Below are positions 18,960-27,797 of a DNA stretch of 64,000 nucleotides, piece by piece. Numbering within the stretch: the first letter of the stretch is position 1; every line of letters starts with the position of its first letter. Below the pieces are notes generated by a model, which was given only the letters and a program-made list of their open reading frames with translations, ran no database searches and was not told the DNA's origin. Position numbers and translations under genes: made by a program. This stretch comes from JAAURB01 sp049647265 (lineage in GTDB: Bacteria; Cyanobacteriota; Cyanobacteriia; Cyanobacteriales; Microcoleaceae), in NCBI GenBank assembly GCA_049647265.1, contig JBARXJ010000056.1:124001-188000 (forward strand). The letters are read 5' to 3'.

Positions 18960-20399
18960 ATGTTCACGTTAAAAGATGTATTCTTTGCCTTCATTTGGAT
19001 TGCCCTGCTGGTATTGGCGGGGCGATATCTTAAACACAAAATTCCCTTTCTTCAACAACTCTATCTGCCAGAATCTATTGTAGCAGGAGCATTAGCACTG
19101 TTACTCGGCCCTCAAGTTTTAGGGGCAATTGTTCAAGCTGTGACAGGGGAAAATGCTTTCCTGTCTGGGGGATTATTTACTGAACCTATTCGTACCGTTT
19201 GGTCTCAGTCTCCGGGAATTTTCATTAATATTGTCTTCGCCGCCTTATTCCTGGGGGAAACGATTCCCAGTCCTCGTAGTATTTGGCGCAAAGCCGCCCC
19301 ACAAGTTGTGTTTGGTCAAGCATTAGCTTGGGGACAATATGTGGTTGGTATTCTAGTCACGTTACTGATTTTAATTCCTGTATTTGATGCCAATCCCATT
19401 TCTGCGGCGTTGATTGAAATTGGCTTTGAAGGGGGCCACGGTACAGCGGGCGGCATGGCCGAGACGTTTAGAGAATTAGGCTTTCAAGACGGGCCAGATT
19501 TAGCCTTAGGATTGGCAACCGTGGGCATTGTCTCAGGGATCATCGCTGGAACCGCTTTAGCCAACTGGGGTCGTAAAAAAGGACATATTCCAACGGTTCA
19601 ATCTGCTGCTGTCGATCCAGAGGATACACCGGAACTCACTCACCGTCAAGAAACCCCTCGCAGACTAGAACGTCGCGCCTATCTCACCCAAGGATTATTA
19701 ATCGATCCATTATCGATGAATTTTGGCTTTGTGGGAATTGCAGTTATTTTTGGTTGGTTAATTCAACGGGCATTAATCTTAATTGAATCGATAACTTGGG
19801 GACAAACCGGATTCAAAGTCATGAGTTATGTACCCTTATTCCCGATGGCATTAGTGGGCGGAATTTTACTGCAGATACTGATGGAACGTCTGGATTTAGA
19901 CGTATTAATTATGCCTGATTTAATGAAAAGTCTTGCTGGAACCGCTTTAGATGTGGTAGTTGTCACGGCTTTAGCCTCGATTTCATTACAAGTGATTGGC
20001 AGTAATCTTAGTAGTTTTATTATTCTGAGTGTTGTGGGGATTGCTTGGAATATTCTGTTCTTTTTGTTGTATGCCCCCCGTATCTTCCCGGATCATTGGT
20101 TTGAGAAAGGCATCGGCGATATGGGACAATCGATGGGAGTGACCGCAACGGGGATTTTACTGTTACGCATGGTCGATCCAGGTAACCGTTCTGGGGCATT
20201 TGAGAGCTTTGCTTATAAACAGCTCTTTTTTGAACCGATTGTCGGTGGCGGCTTGTTTACGGCGGCTGCACCCGCGCTGATTGCGAAATTAGGATTGGTC
20301 TCTACCTTACTGATTACAGGCGGGTTATTATTGTTTTGGTTAATTGCGGGTTTTCTGCTAATGCGACAACAATCTGTGGCTCAACACAGAACCTCATGA
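18960..20399 (+). CDS. gltS: Sodium/glutamate symporter, GltS family
   Basis: A 479-aa inner-membrane carrier with about ten hydrophobic segments and the GltS signature GFEGGHGTAGGMAETF in the first half, plus the matching re-entrant-loop region GDMGQSMGVTATG in the second. GltS proteins take up glutamate with sodium. It is longer than E. coli GltS (about 400 aa) because of a central cytoplasmic loop (about residues 210-250, HIPTVQSAAVDPEDTPELT). It has its own upstream region, and its 3' end overlaps the convergent pdxA by 19 bp. The neighbouring window also encodes PutA, which yields glutamate, but no operon link exists. Confidence 0.88.
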   Translation: MFTLKDVFFAFIWIALLVLAGRYLKHKIPFLQQLYLPESIVAGALALLLGPQVLGAIVQAVTGENAFLSGGLFTEPIRTVWSQSPGIFINIVFAALFLGETIPSPRSIWRKAAPQVVFGQALAWGQYVVGILVTLLILIPVFDANPISAALIEIGFEGGHGTAGGMAETFRELGFQDGPDLALGLATVGIVSGIIAGTALANWGRKKGHIPTVQSAAVDPEDTPELTHRQETPRRLERRAYLTQGLLIDPLSMNFGFVGIAVIFGWLIQRALILIESITWGQTGFKVMSYVPLFPMALVGGILLQILMERLDLDVLIMPDLMKSLAGTALDVVVVTALASISLQVIGSNLSSFIILSVVGIAWNILFFLLYAPRIFPDHWFEKGIGDMGQSMGVTATGILLLRMVDPGNRSGAFESFAYKQLFFEPIVGGGLFTAAAPALIAKLGLVSTLLITGGLLLFWLIAGFLLMRQQSVAQHRTS

Positions 20400-21436
20400 G
20401 AGGGTTGTAACCGCTGATTGGCAATGGTTTTGGCGACTTCAATTGCAGCTTTGAAACTGGAAGGATCGGCAATGCCTTTACCGGCAATATCAAAGGCTGT
20501 GCCATGATCGGGAGAAGTCCGAATAAAGGGTAAACCAATTGTGGTATTCACGGCCCGATCAAATGCCATCAGTTTAACGGGAATTAATCCCTGGTCGTGA
20601 TATAACGCCAAATAGGCATCATGGGCAATTACAGGACGGCCTAACCAAGCTTGACCCGGTTTAACCCACATCGTATCAGGAGGAACTGGCCCATCAATTT
20701 CTAACTGCGGATAGCGGCATTCTTGTTGTAATATCCATTGATTTAACCAGTCTTTTTCTTCTGTTCCCAGTTGTCCTTTTTCGCCGCTATGGGGATTTAA
20801 GCCGGCCACAGCAATTTTAGGCTGAGAGATACCAAAATCTGTTTTTAGGCTGGTAATTAATAGATCGAGTTTCCAACTCATTAATTCGGGTGTCAGTTGT
20901 TGAGGAACTTGAGACAAGGGAATATGAGTGGTAGCCAGTAAGGTGCGTAGCGTCCAATTGCAATACGGGGAAGTGGCGACGAATAACATCCCGAATTTGT
21001 CTACTCCGGCCCGTTGGGCTAACAGTTCGGTTTGTCCGGGATAGTGATGTCCGGCAGCGTGCCAGCTACTTTTGGCAATAGGGCCTGTGACAATGGCATC
21101 AAATTTTCCTGCTAAGGTGTGAGTGATGGCGGTGTCGAGATACTCAAAACTGGCTGCACCACTGGCGGCATTACTCACCCCCATTTGAATCGTACCTTCA
21201 CCGCGATCGCGTTCAACTGTTAAGATTTGCAACCGTTGGGGATCGGCGACGGTGATCCCTTGAGATTGTAGTTGTTGATAGGTTTGTTGCAATAAGGCTG
21301 GACTGCCCACTAGGGTAATTTCACAGCCATCAGTGATGGTTGGATCGGTTAATGTTTTTAAGATCACTTCCGGCCCAATACCAGCCGGATCGCCTATAGG
21401 TAGGGCTAAGCGGGGAACAGAGGGATTTGAAGCCAT
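20381..21436 (-). CDS. pdxA: 4-hydroxythreonine-4-phosphate dehydrogenase
   Basis: A 351-aa NAD-dependent, metal-requiring enzyme of the DXP-dependent pyridoxal phosphate pathway. Family landmarks are PIGDPAGIGPEV at the N-terminus, the metal/substrate histidines in TTHIPLSQ and ALYHDQGLIPVK, GLNPHSGE in the centre, and TSPDHGTAFDIAGKG near the end. A TTG further upstream (21469) would extend it, but the ATG at 21436 gives the normal N-terminus. It converges on gltS with overlapping stop regions. Confidence 0.95.
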   Translation of the reverse strand: MASNPSVPRLALPIGDPAGIGPEVILKTLTDPTITDGCEITLVGSPALLQQTYQQLQSQGITVADPQRLQILTVERDRGEGTIQMGVSNAASGAASFEYLDTAITHTLAGKFDAIVTGPIAKSSWHAAGHHYPGQTELLAQRAGVDKFGMLFVATSPYCNWTLRTLLATTHIPLSQVPQQLTPELMSWKLDLLITSLKTDFGISQPKIAVAGLNPHSGEKGQLGTEEKDWLNQWILQQECRYPQLEIDGPVPPDTMWVKPGQAWLGRPVIAHDAYLALYHDQGLIPVKLMAFDRAVNTTIGLPFIRTSPDHGTAFDIAGKGIADPSSFKAAIEVAKTIANQRLQPSHEVLC

Positions 21437-21469
21437 AAGAATACTAAATGAGTTGAGGGTATGTTTCAA

Positions 21470-21936
21470 TTCATTTATAGCGCAGGAGTGTCAACCAAAG
21501 GTAATCAATAAAATTTTATTTGTGATTCGTTCTCCGGTGTCTGCCCCAATACTCCTATTTTTCCCCCTCACAAGAGTCTGTGCCTTTGAAGACAACCGTC
21601 ACATTCTTAACTTATTTTATATTGCGATTAAGTTAAATTTGATTAAATATCAATTACGTTATATTACTCTGTTTATTATTTTATTTGGAAATATTGAAAC
21701 ATCAATTTAAGATGTAAAACTTGAGACAAATTATGGTAAAGTAAATATTCTCGAAACTTAAGTAATCAGAGTATTTTACTAAAGCTTAATATTATAAGCG
21801 TGAAATCTTTACAGAAGAGGCTTCTCTTGGGAAGCACTCATCCGATAAGCTAAAATTAGATTTGATAAGTTCAGTGGAATAAAATCATCCCTGGATTGAG
21901 TAAGTACGAATAGTTCATTATCAGGTGTTATCCAAC
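21470..21936. other. Divergent intergenic region between pdxA and the sugar cluster
   Basis: About 470 bases without a gene. It should carry the promoter of pdxA (left) and of the rfbF-led cluster (right). The sequence is AT-rich. I found no confident operator or box in it. Confidence 0.5.
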
Positions 21937-22740
21937 ATGAAAGTGGCAATTCTGGCAGGGGGCTTAGGAACGCGCTTAGCTGAAGAAACGGAGACTAAAC
22001 CGAAACCCATGGTAGAAATTGGGGGATATCCGATTCTTTGGCATATCATGAAGCACTATCTTCATCATGGTTTTAATGACTTCATTGTTGCTTTAGGTTA
22101 CAAGGGAGAAGTCATTAAAAAATACATGGTAGATTACTGTTCACTCAGCAGTGATAAACTTTCTGTTAATTTAGCCACAGGTCAGGTTGAACGCTCTCAA
22201 AATATTCCTCAAGATTGGAACGTTGAACTGCTCGAAACAGGCTTCAATACCAATACAGGCGGTCGAATTAAACGTTTAATTCCCCATATTGGCAATGAAA
22301 CCTTTATGTTAACCTGGGGCGATGGCGTTTCAGACATTAATTTACAAGATTTACTGGCGTTTCATCGTCGTCACGGCAAAATGGTAACAATGACAGTCGT
22401 GCGGCCGCCGACTCGGTTTGGTTTACCGATTTTAGACGGTGAGCAGGTTGTAGAATTTTCTGAAAAACCTCAAATTCGTGAAGGCTGGGTTAACGGTGCC
22501 TTTTTTGTGGTTGAGCCTGGCGTTTATGATTATATTGCTGGAGACGATACCCTCTGGGAAAAAGAACCCCTCGAAACCTTAGCCCAAGAGGGACAGTTAA
22601 TGGCTTATCGTTACGATGGCTTTTGGCAATGTATGGATACCATCCGAGATAAAAAGCGTTTGCAAAAAATATGGGATGGTGGCGATGCCCCCTGGAAAAC
22701 CTGGGAGGATGAAGAAACCACTACACCAGATCCTTTTTAA
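21937..22740 (+). CDS. rfbF: Glucose-1-phosphate cytidylyltransferase
   Basis: A 267-aa nucleotidyltransferase that makes CDP-glucose from CTP and glucose-1-phosphate, the entry step to CDP-sugars. The N-terminal signature LAGGLGTRLAEET and KPKPMVEIGG, the WHIMKHY motif and the metal aspartate region TWGDGVSD match the RfbF family, as does the length. A GTG four codons upstream (21925) could serve as start; the ATG at 21937 puts MKVAILAGG at the N-terminus as usual. It is the first gene of a same-strand run with an epimerase, two methyltransferases and a glycosyltransferase, pointing to synthesis of a modified sugar for a surface polymer. Confidence 0.93.
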   Translation: MKVAILAGGLGTRLAEETETKPKPMVEIGGYPILWHIMKHYLHHGFNDFIVALGYKGEVIKKYMVDYCSLSSDKLSVNLATGQVERSQNIPQDWNVELLETGFNTNTGGRIKRLIPHIGNETFMLTWGDGVSDINLQDLLAFHRRHGKMVTMTVVRPPTRFGLPILDGEQVVEFSEKPQIREGWVNGAFFVVEPGVYDYIAGDDTLWEKEPLETLAQEGQLMAYRYDGFWQCMDTIRDKKRLQKIWDGGDAPWKTWEDEETTTPDPF

Positions 22741-22944
22741 GTCTCTGAGACTAAGCAAAATGGCAACCCGGTTTCTGGTATCCATGATACAGTTTAAGTG
22801 AATAAATGTGAATTAGTATCGTTTGAAATCTATTTGAAGCAATATTTCAAGCGACTGTTTAACTTCTGTCTAAAAATCTACTTAGTGTTCAATTCAATCA
22901 GACTTAGACAGAGTTCTCCTACACACTCTAGTTTTTTTAGCAAT

Positions 22945-23994
22945 ATGAAAGTATTACTCACCGGTCATAAAGGCTACATTGGAACCGTTCTTGTGCCGAT
23001 GTTATTGGCTCAAAACCATGAAGTAGTTGGGTTAGATAGTGATTTATTTGAACGTTGTACTTTTGGAGATGGCATCTCAGAAATTCCCGAGATTCGTAAA
23101 GACGTTCGGGATGTTGAAGCGGCTGATGTAGAAGGGTTTGATGTTGTTTTACACTTGGCTGGATTATCGAATGACCCATTAGGAAATCTTAACCCCGATT
23201 TAACGTTTGAAATTAATCATCGCGCCTCGGTTCGCCTGGCGAAACTAGCAAAAGAAGCGGGGGTTCCTCGGTTTGTTTTCTCTTCTTCTTGTAGTAATTA
23301 TGGCGCAGGCGGAGAAGATTTACTGAATGAAAGTTCTGCTTTTAATCCGGTGACTCCTTACGGTCAATCTAAAGTGATGGTAGAACAGGATGTCAGTAAA
23401 TTAGCCGATGATAATTTTAGCCCAACATTCCTCCGAAATGCCACGGCTTTTGGTGTGTCTCCTCGTTTACGATTTGATTTAGTTCTGAATAATTTAGTGG
23501 CTTGGGCGTTTACAACCGGACGAGTTTATATTAAGAGTGACGGCACTCCCTGGCGGCCAATTGTTCATATTGAAGATATTTCTCGGGCGTTTATTGCGGT
23601 GATGGATGCACCTCGTGAACTGATTCATAATGAAGCGTTTAATGTCGGTCGAAATGAAGATAATTATCGGATTCGAGAACTGGCTGATATCGTTGAAGAT
23701 GTGGTTCCCGGTTGTACGATTGAATATGCACCAGATGGTGGCCCAGATAAGCGCTGTTATCGGGTAGATTGTAGTAAAATTCTCAATACTTTAGACTTTA
23801 AACCCCAATGGAATGCCCGTAAAGGTGCAGAAGAACTGTTAGCCGCGTATCAAAAAATCGGCTTAACTTTAGAAGAATTTGAAGGGGAACGTTACAAACG
23901 AATTGCCCACATTCAAAAATTAATGCGGGAAAACTTACTAGATGAATCCTTACACTGGAGTAATTCTGCCAAAATAGCAGCGGGCATTAATTAG
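22945..23994 (+). CDS. NAD-dependent sugar epimerase/dehydratase (extended SDR)
   Basis: A 349-aa extended SDR enzyme. It has the NAD motif GHKGYIG (residues 7-13), the active-site serine region SSSCSNYG and the catalytic YGQSK. The substrate is probably a nucleotide sugar, presumably the CDP- or dTDP-hexose of this cluster. It is not a typical CDP-glucose 4,6-dehydratase (RfbG), whose N-terminus differs. The frame is open upstream to a GTG at 22798, but those 49 extra codons do not resemble the family. The ATG at 22945 is chosen because the Rossmann motif then begins at residue 7. It lies 204 bp after rfbF and ends 24 bp before the first methyltransferase. Confidence 0.88.
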   Translation: MKVLLTGHKGYIGTVLVPMLLAQNHEVVGLDSDLFERCTFGDGISEIPEIRKDVRDVEAADVEGFDVVLHLAGLSNDPLGNLNPDLTFEINHRASVRLAKLAKEAGVPRFVFSSSCSNYGAGGEDLLNESSAFNPVTPYGQSKVMVEQDVSKLADDNFSPTFLRNATAFGVSPRLRFDLVLNNLVAWAFTTGRVYIKSDGTPWRPIVHIEDISRAFIAVMDAPRELIHNEAFNVGRNEDNYRIRELADIVEDVVPGCTIEYAPDGGPDKRCYRVDCSKILNTLDFKPQWNARKGAEELLAAYQKIGLTLEEFEGERYKRIAHIQKLMRENLLDESLHWSNSAKIAAGIN

Positions 23995-24018
23995 AGTCAT
24001 TAATTGGAGAATCTCATC

Positions 24019-25248
24019 ATGGCAAATACATTACCCCCTTGTCGCTCTTGTGGTTCCGAACATTTGGAGTTAATTATCTCTTTTGGTTATACCCCGTTAG
24101 CAGATAATTTACTCACCCCCGAACAGTTTGCTGAACCGGAATATACCGCCCCATTAGATTTAGCATTTTGCCCAGATTGTGGGTTAGTTCAAATTACGGT
24201 GAGTGTGCCGCCGGAGATTTTATTCTGTCAGGATTATCCTTATTTTTCCTCTGTTTCTCCCTCATTATTGCGGCATTTTGGCGGGAGTGCGGAAGCGATT
24301 ATGGCATCGCGTAATTTGGATAGCAATAGCCTCGTCATAGAAGCGGCGAGTAATGACGGCTATATGCTAAAAAACTTCCTGGAAAAAGGAATTCCAGTCC
24401 TCGGAATTGACCCAGCCGATGGGCCGGTTGAGGCGGCGCAAAAGGCAGGAGTTGAGAGTCTATGTACGTTTTTCTCGGAAGATTTAGCCAAGCAATTACA
24501 AGCGGAAGGAAAAGCGGCGGATGTGTTTTTAGCCAATAACGTTTTAGCCCATGTTCCGGACTTAAATGGCTTCGTTAAGGGGATAAAAATTCTGTTGAAA
24601 GAGACAGGCGTTGCGGTAATTGAAGCGCCCTATGTGGTAGATTTAGTCGATCATTGTGAATTTGATACGATTTACCACCAACATTTATGTTACTTTTCTG
24701 TAACTGCATTAGATAAATTATTCCGTCGTCATGGTTTATTCCTGAATGACATTGAACGGACGAAAATTCATGGCGGTTCTTTACGGTTATTTGTCGAACC
24801 GAAAGAGGATGTCAAAGACTCGGTTAAATCCCTGTTAAAAATGGAGTCTGAACAAGGGGTTGACCGGATGGATTATTATCAAAGTTTTGCGGATAAAGTC
24901 GCTAGCGTCAAGCAAGCTTTGATGGATATTTTGTGGGATTTAAAACAGCAAGGAAAAACTGTCGTCGGTTATGGCGCGGCGGCAAAAGCTACCACGTTAT
25001 TAAGCTACTTTGGCATTGATAAAACCTTGCTGAATTATATCGCCGATCTCAATAGTTTTAAGCAAGGTCGGTTTATGAGTATTAATCATTTACCGATTGT
25101 TCACCCTAGCAAACTGTTAGAAGATCAACCGGATTATGTATTAATTCTGGCTTGGAATTTTGCGGAAGAAATTATGCAACAACAAGCGGAATATCAAAGC
25201 CGAGGCGGTAAATTTATCGTACCCATTCCGTTTCCTAAAGTGGTCTAA
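24019..25248 (+). CDS. SAM-dependent C-methyltransferase of the TylCIII/TcaB9 type
   Basis: A 409-aa three-part protein. It has an N-terminal zinc-binding module (CRSCG near residue 7 and CPDCG about 48), a central SAM-binding domain (EAASNDGYML, GIDPADG) and a C-terminal methyltransf_14-like Rossmann part (VVGYGAAAKATTLLSYF). The motif IYHQHLCYFS matches the active-site segment of sugar C-3 methyltransferases, where Tyr and His residues act in catalysis on 4-keto sugars. An upstream TTG (24004) is rejected because a GGAGA lies 8 nt before the ATG at 24019. In this cluster it probably adds a branch methyl group to the nucleotide sugar. Confidence 0.88.
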   Translation: MANTLPPCRSCGSEHLELIISFGYTPLADNLLTPEQFAEPEYTAPLDLAFCPDCGLVQITVSVPPEILFCQDYPYFSSVSPSLLRHFGGSAEAIMASRNLDSNSLVIEAASNDGYMLKNFLEKGIPVLGIDPADGPVEAAQKAGVESLCTFFSEDLAKQLQAEGKAADVFLANNVLAHVPDLNGFVKGIKILLKETGVAVIEAPYVVDLVDHCEFDTIYHQHLCYFSVTALDKLFRRHGLFLNDIERTKIHGGSLRLFVEPKEDVKDSVKSLLKMESEQGVDRMDYYQSFADKVASVKQALMDILWDLKQQGKTVVGYGAAAKATTLLSYFGIDKTLLNYIADLNSFKQGRFMSINHLPIVHPSKLLEDQPDYVLILAWNFAEEIMQQQAEYQSRGGKFIVPIPFPKVV

Positions 25249-25292
25249 AGTCAGTTTGTTCTAACCTACTTACACGCATCTCAAGAAAAATT

Positions 25293-26522
25293 ATGAACTC
25301 TTCTTCTCTAGTCGAACAAGCGAAAGCTTACCCAGAATTTAAGCCGGTTCAACATACCTGTCCCAATTGCGGTCATTCAGAATTACAGACGTTTTATGAA
25401 GTTCGGAATGTTCCGGTACACAGTTGTTTAATGATGTCTACTCAACAGGAAGCATTGGATTTTCCTTGTGGAGATGTGGTACTCGGCTATTGTGAACAAT
25501 GTGGCTTTATTACCAATACTGAATTTGACTCCAAATGGTCGGCATATGCCCCAAATTATGAAGATCAACAGAGTTTTTCCCCGACATTTAATAAGTTTGC
25601 CCTGGAGTTAGCAAAAGGGTTAATTGAAAAGTACGATTTACATGAAAAAGATGTTGTAGAAATTGGTTGCAGTAAAGGGGATTTCCTGGTTTTAATGTGT
25701 GAATTGGGAAATAATCGCGGTGTGGGAATAGATCCTTCTGCTGTAGTCGGACGAGTTAAAAGTGAAGCGACAAAACGAATTAAATTTATTCAGGATTATT
25801 ACTCGGAAAAATATACAGATTATGTGGGGGATTTGATCTGCTGTCGCCATACTTTAGAACATATTTATCCGACTCAAGAATTTGTAGAAACGGTTCGTAA
25901 ATCGATTGGCGATCGCCTCAATACCAATGTATTTTTTGAAATTCCCGATATGGGGCGAGTGTTACGGGATTTAGCGTTTGAAGATATTTATTATGAACAT
26001 TGTACCTATTATACTCCTGGAACGTTAGCCCGTTTATTCCGTTCTTGTGGGTTTGAAGTCACAGATTTATCTCTGGCTTATGGCGATCAATATTTGTTAA
26101 TTGAAGCCAAACCCGTTTCTACTCCTTCTACTCAGTTGCAACCCGCCGAAGAATCTCCTGAAGAAGTGAAGCAATGGGTACAACAATTTGCGAATCAAAT
26201 TCAACAAAAACTAAATAACTGGCAGCAACAATTACAACAAGCCAAAGAACAAGGTAAAAAGACAGTTGTGTGGGGTTCAGGATCTAAATGTGTGGCATTT
26301 CTCACCACTCTCAAAACCGTGGAACAGGTCGAGTATATTGTGGATATTAATCCCCATCGCCACGGGATGTTTATTCCCGGTGTTGGCAAGGAAATTATGT
26401 CACCTGAATTCTTAAAAGAGTATAAACCCGATCAGGTGATTGTGATGAATGCCATCTATTGTGATGAAATTCAAAAAATGTTAGATGAGATGGGTGTCGT
26501 CACCGAGTTGATTCCGGTTTAG
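25293..26522 (+). CDS. Second zinc-module SAM-dependent methyltransferase
   Basis: A 409-aa protein with the same architecture as the upstream gene but clearly diverged. The N-terminal zinc module is larger (CPNCG, CEQCG), the SAM motif is VVEIGCSKGDFL and the active-site segment is IYYEHCTYYTP. The C-terminal domain carries VVWGSGSKCVAFLTTL. The EIGCSKG motif and the first-module spacing place it with class I methyltransferases that act on sugars or related small carbonyl substrates. It may methylate a different position or act at a later step than its neighbour. The gap to the previous gene is 44 bp. Confidence 0.85.
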   Translation: MNSSSLVEQAKAYPEFKPVQHTCPNCGHSELQTFYEVRNVPVHSCLMMSTQQEALDFPCGDVVLGYCEQCGFITNTEFDSKWSAYAPNYEDQQSFSPTFNKFALELAKGLIEKYDLHEKDVVEIGCSKGDFLVLMCELGNNRGVGIDPSAVVGRVKSEATKRIKFIQDYYSEKYTDYVGDLICCRHTLEHIYPTQEFVETVRKSIGDRLNTNVFFEIPDMGRVLRDLAFEDIYYEHCTYYTPGTLARLFRSCGFEVTDLSLAYGDQYLLIEAKPVSTPSTQLQPAEESPEEVKQWVQQFANQIQQKLNNWQQQLQQAKEQGKKTVVWGSGSKCVAFLTTLKTVEQVEYIVDINPHRHGMFIPGVGKEIMSPEFLKEYKPDQVIVMNAIYCDEIQKMLDEMGVVTELIPV

Positions 26523-26769
26523 AAACCCTTAAAAAATATTACAAAATTAGAGACAAAAAAGGGAGTATGATGTATAATTGCTTTAACAGGAAATAAGAAT
26601 CAATATATATCACTCCTGTAAGCGTTTGATTGTAGTTCTGAAGCCTACAATTATTCTGTCGAAAGTCAGTTCATGGCTTAAGGACTCACTAGACATCAGT
26701 AGAAGAAATGTACATCTTCTACAAAAGATACTTTCAGATAAATCAGTAAATTTTCACTTAGGGGAAAAA

Positions 26770-27699
26770 ATGGCTCACACTCCCAGGGTTGTTATCGGTG
26801 TACCAGTTTACAATGGAGAAAATTATCTTCGTCAAGCTTTAGAATCTATCGAAAATCAAACTTTTACAGATTTTAAAGTCATTATTAGTGATAACGCTTC
26901 AACTGATTCAACGCCAGCAATTTGTCGGGAATTTGTGGAACGAGATAGTCGCTTTACTTATTACCGTCAGCCTGAAAATATTGGTGGGGCACCCAACTTT
27001 AACTTCGTCTTCCAGCCGGGGGATTCTCCTTACTTCAAATGGGCAGCCCATGACGATATCATGGAAGCGGATTATCTCCATCAGTGTGTAGAATGCTTAG
27101 ATGCCGATCCCGGTTTATCCATGGTTCATAGTCGTTCTACTACAATTGATAACCAAGGAAAACCCATTGGAACTTACGACCGGGAATTACGCTTAAATGG
27201 TGAATCCCCAAGCGATCGCTTTTGGCGGATTTTATGGGTGGTTCATTACACAGAAGTCTTTGGTGTGATGCGCTCTGATATGATTGCAAAGACTCAGATG
27301 CACCCCAGTGTGGTCGGTTCTGATCGTCACTTTATGACGGAAATGGTACTGCAAGGGGATGTCGGTTATGTGGAGGACTATTTGTTCCTTCGTCGTCATC
27401 ACCCAGAATCATTCTGTAATGCCCTCAAAAATAATCAAGCCCGACTGCAATGGTTTGATCCCAAAGCAAAATCTTCCACGTTATTTGCAAGTCCGAAGAA
27501 ATTTAAGGAATATATCATCTCTATTTTCCGAATTGAAATGCCCTGGCATCAGCGAGTTGCTTGCTTATGGATGTTAGTTGAATGGACAGGACGACGCGCA
27601 ATTGAAAGCGCCTTTGGTTTAGGAGATAGTTATCGTAAGAAGCTAATGGCGGCTAACAACGTATCTAATTCAATCCCTCAACCCACACAGGCAAATTAA
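26770..27699 (+). CDS. Glycosyltransferase family 2
   Basis: A 309-aa GT-A type transferase. It starts VVIGVPVYNGENYLRQALESI, has the donor-binding segment SDNASTDST, and has HDD in the place of the DxD metal motif (WAAHDDIMEADYL). No membrane helices are evident, so it is cytoplasmic or peripheral. It probably attaches the sugar made by the preceding four genes to a polysaccharide or lipid acceptor. The frame is open upstream to a TTG at 26626, but the ATG at 26770 follows a GGGG and gives the standard GT2 N-terminus. Confidence 0.88.
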   Translation: MAHTPRVVIGVPVYNGENYLRQALESIENQTFTDFKVIISDNASTDSTPAICREFVERDSRFTYYRQPENIGGAPNFNFVFQPGDSPYFKWAAHDDIMEADYLHQCVECLDADPGLSMVHSRSTTIDNQGKPIGTYDRELRLNGESPSDRFWRILWVVHYTEVFGVMRSDMIAKTQMHPSVVGSDRHFMTEMVLQGDVGYVEDYLFLRRHHPESFCNALKNNQARLQWFDPKAKSSTLFASPKKFKEYIISIFRIEMPWHQRVACLWMLVEWTGRRAIESAFGLGDSYRKKLMAANNVSNSIPQPTQAN

Positions 27700-27729
27700 T
27701 TATTGATTCAGAAGATTGCTAGAACTTTG

Positions 27730-27752
27730 GGGTCAATTATCGCGATTGACCC
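27730..27752 (+). terminator. Stem-loop between the glycosyltransferase and lhgO
   Basis: A perfect 8-bp stem (GGGTCAAT, 27730-27737; ATTGACCC, 27745-27752) with a 7-nt loop lies 30 nt after the glycosyltransferase stop and 45 nt before lhgO. No strong T-run follows, so it may be a weak terminator, an attenuator or an operator. Confidence 0.45.
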
Positions 27753-27797
27753 TTAACTATTGAATAAAAATCATCGTTTTTAGGAGCATATTGACCC

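Noticed and set aside
22740..22752. Palindrome AGTCTCTGAGACT right after rfbF
   Set aside because: A one-base centre cannot form a stable RNA loop, there is no T-run, and the cluster continues downstream.
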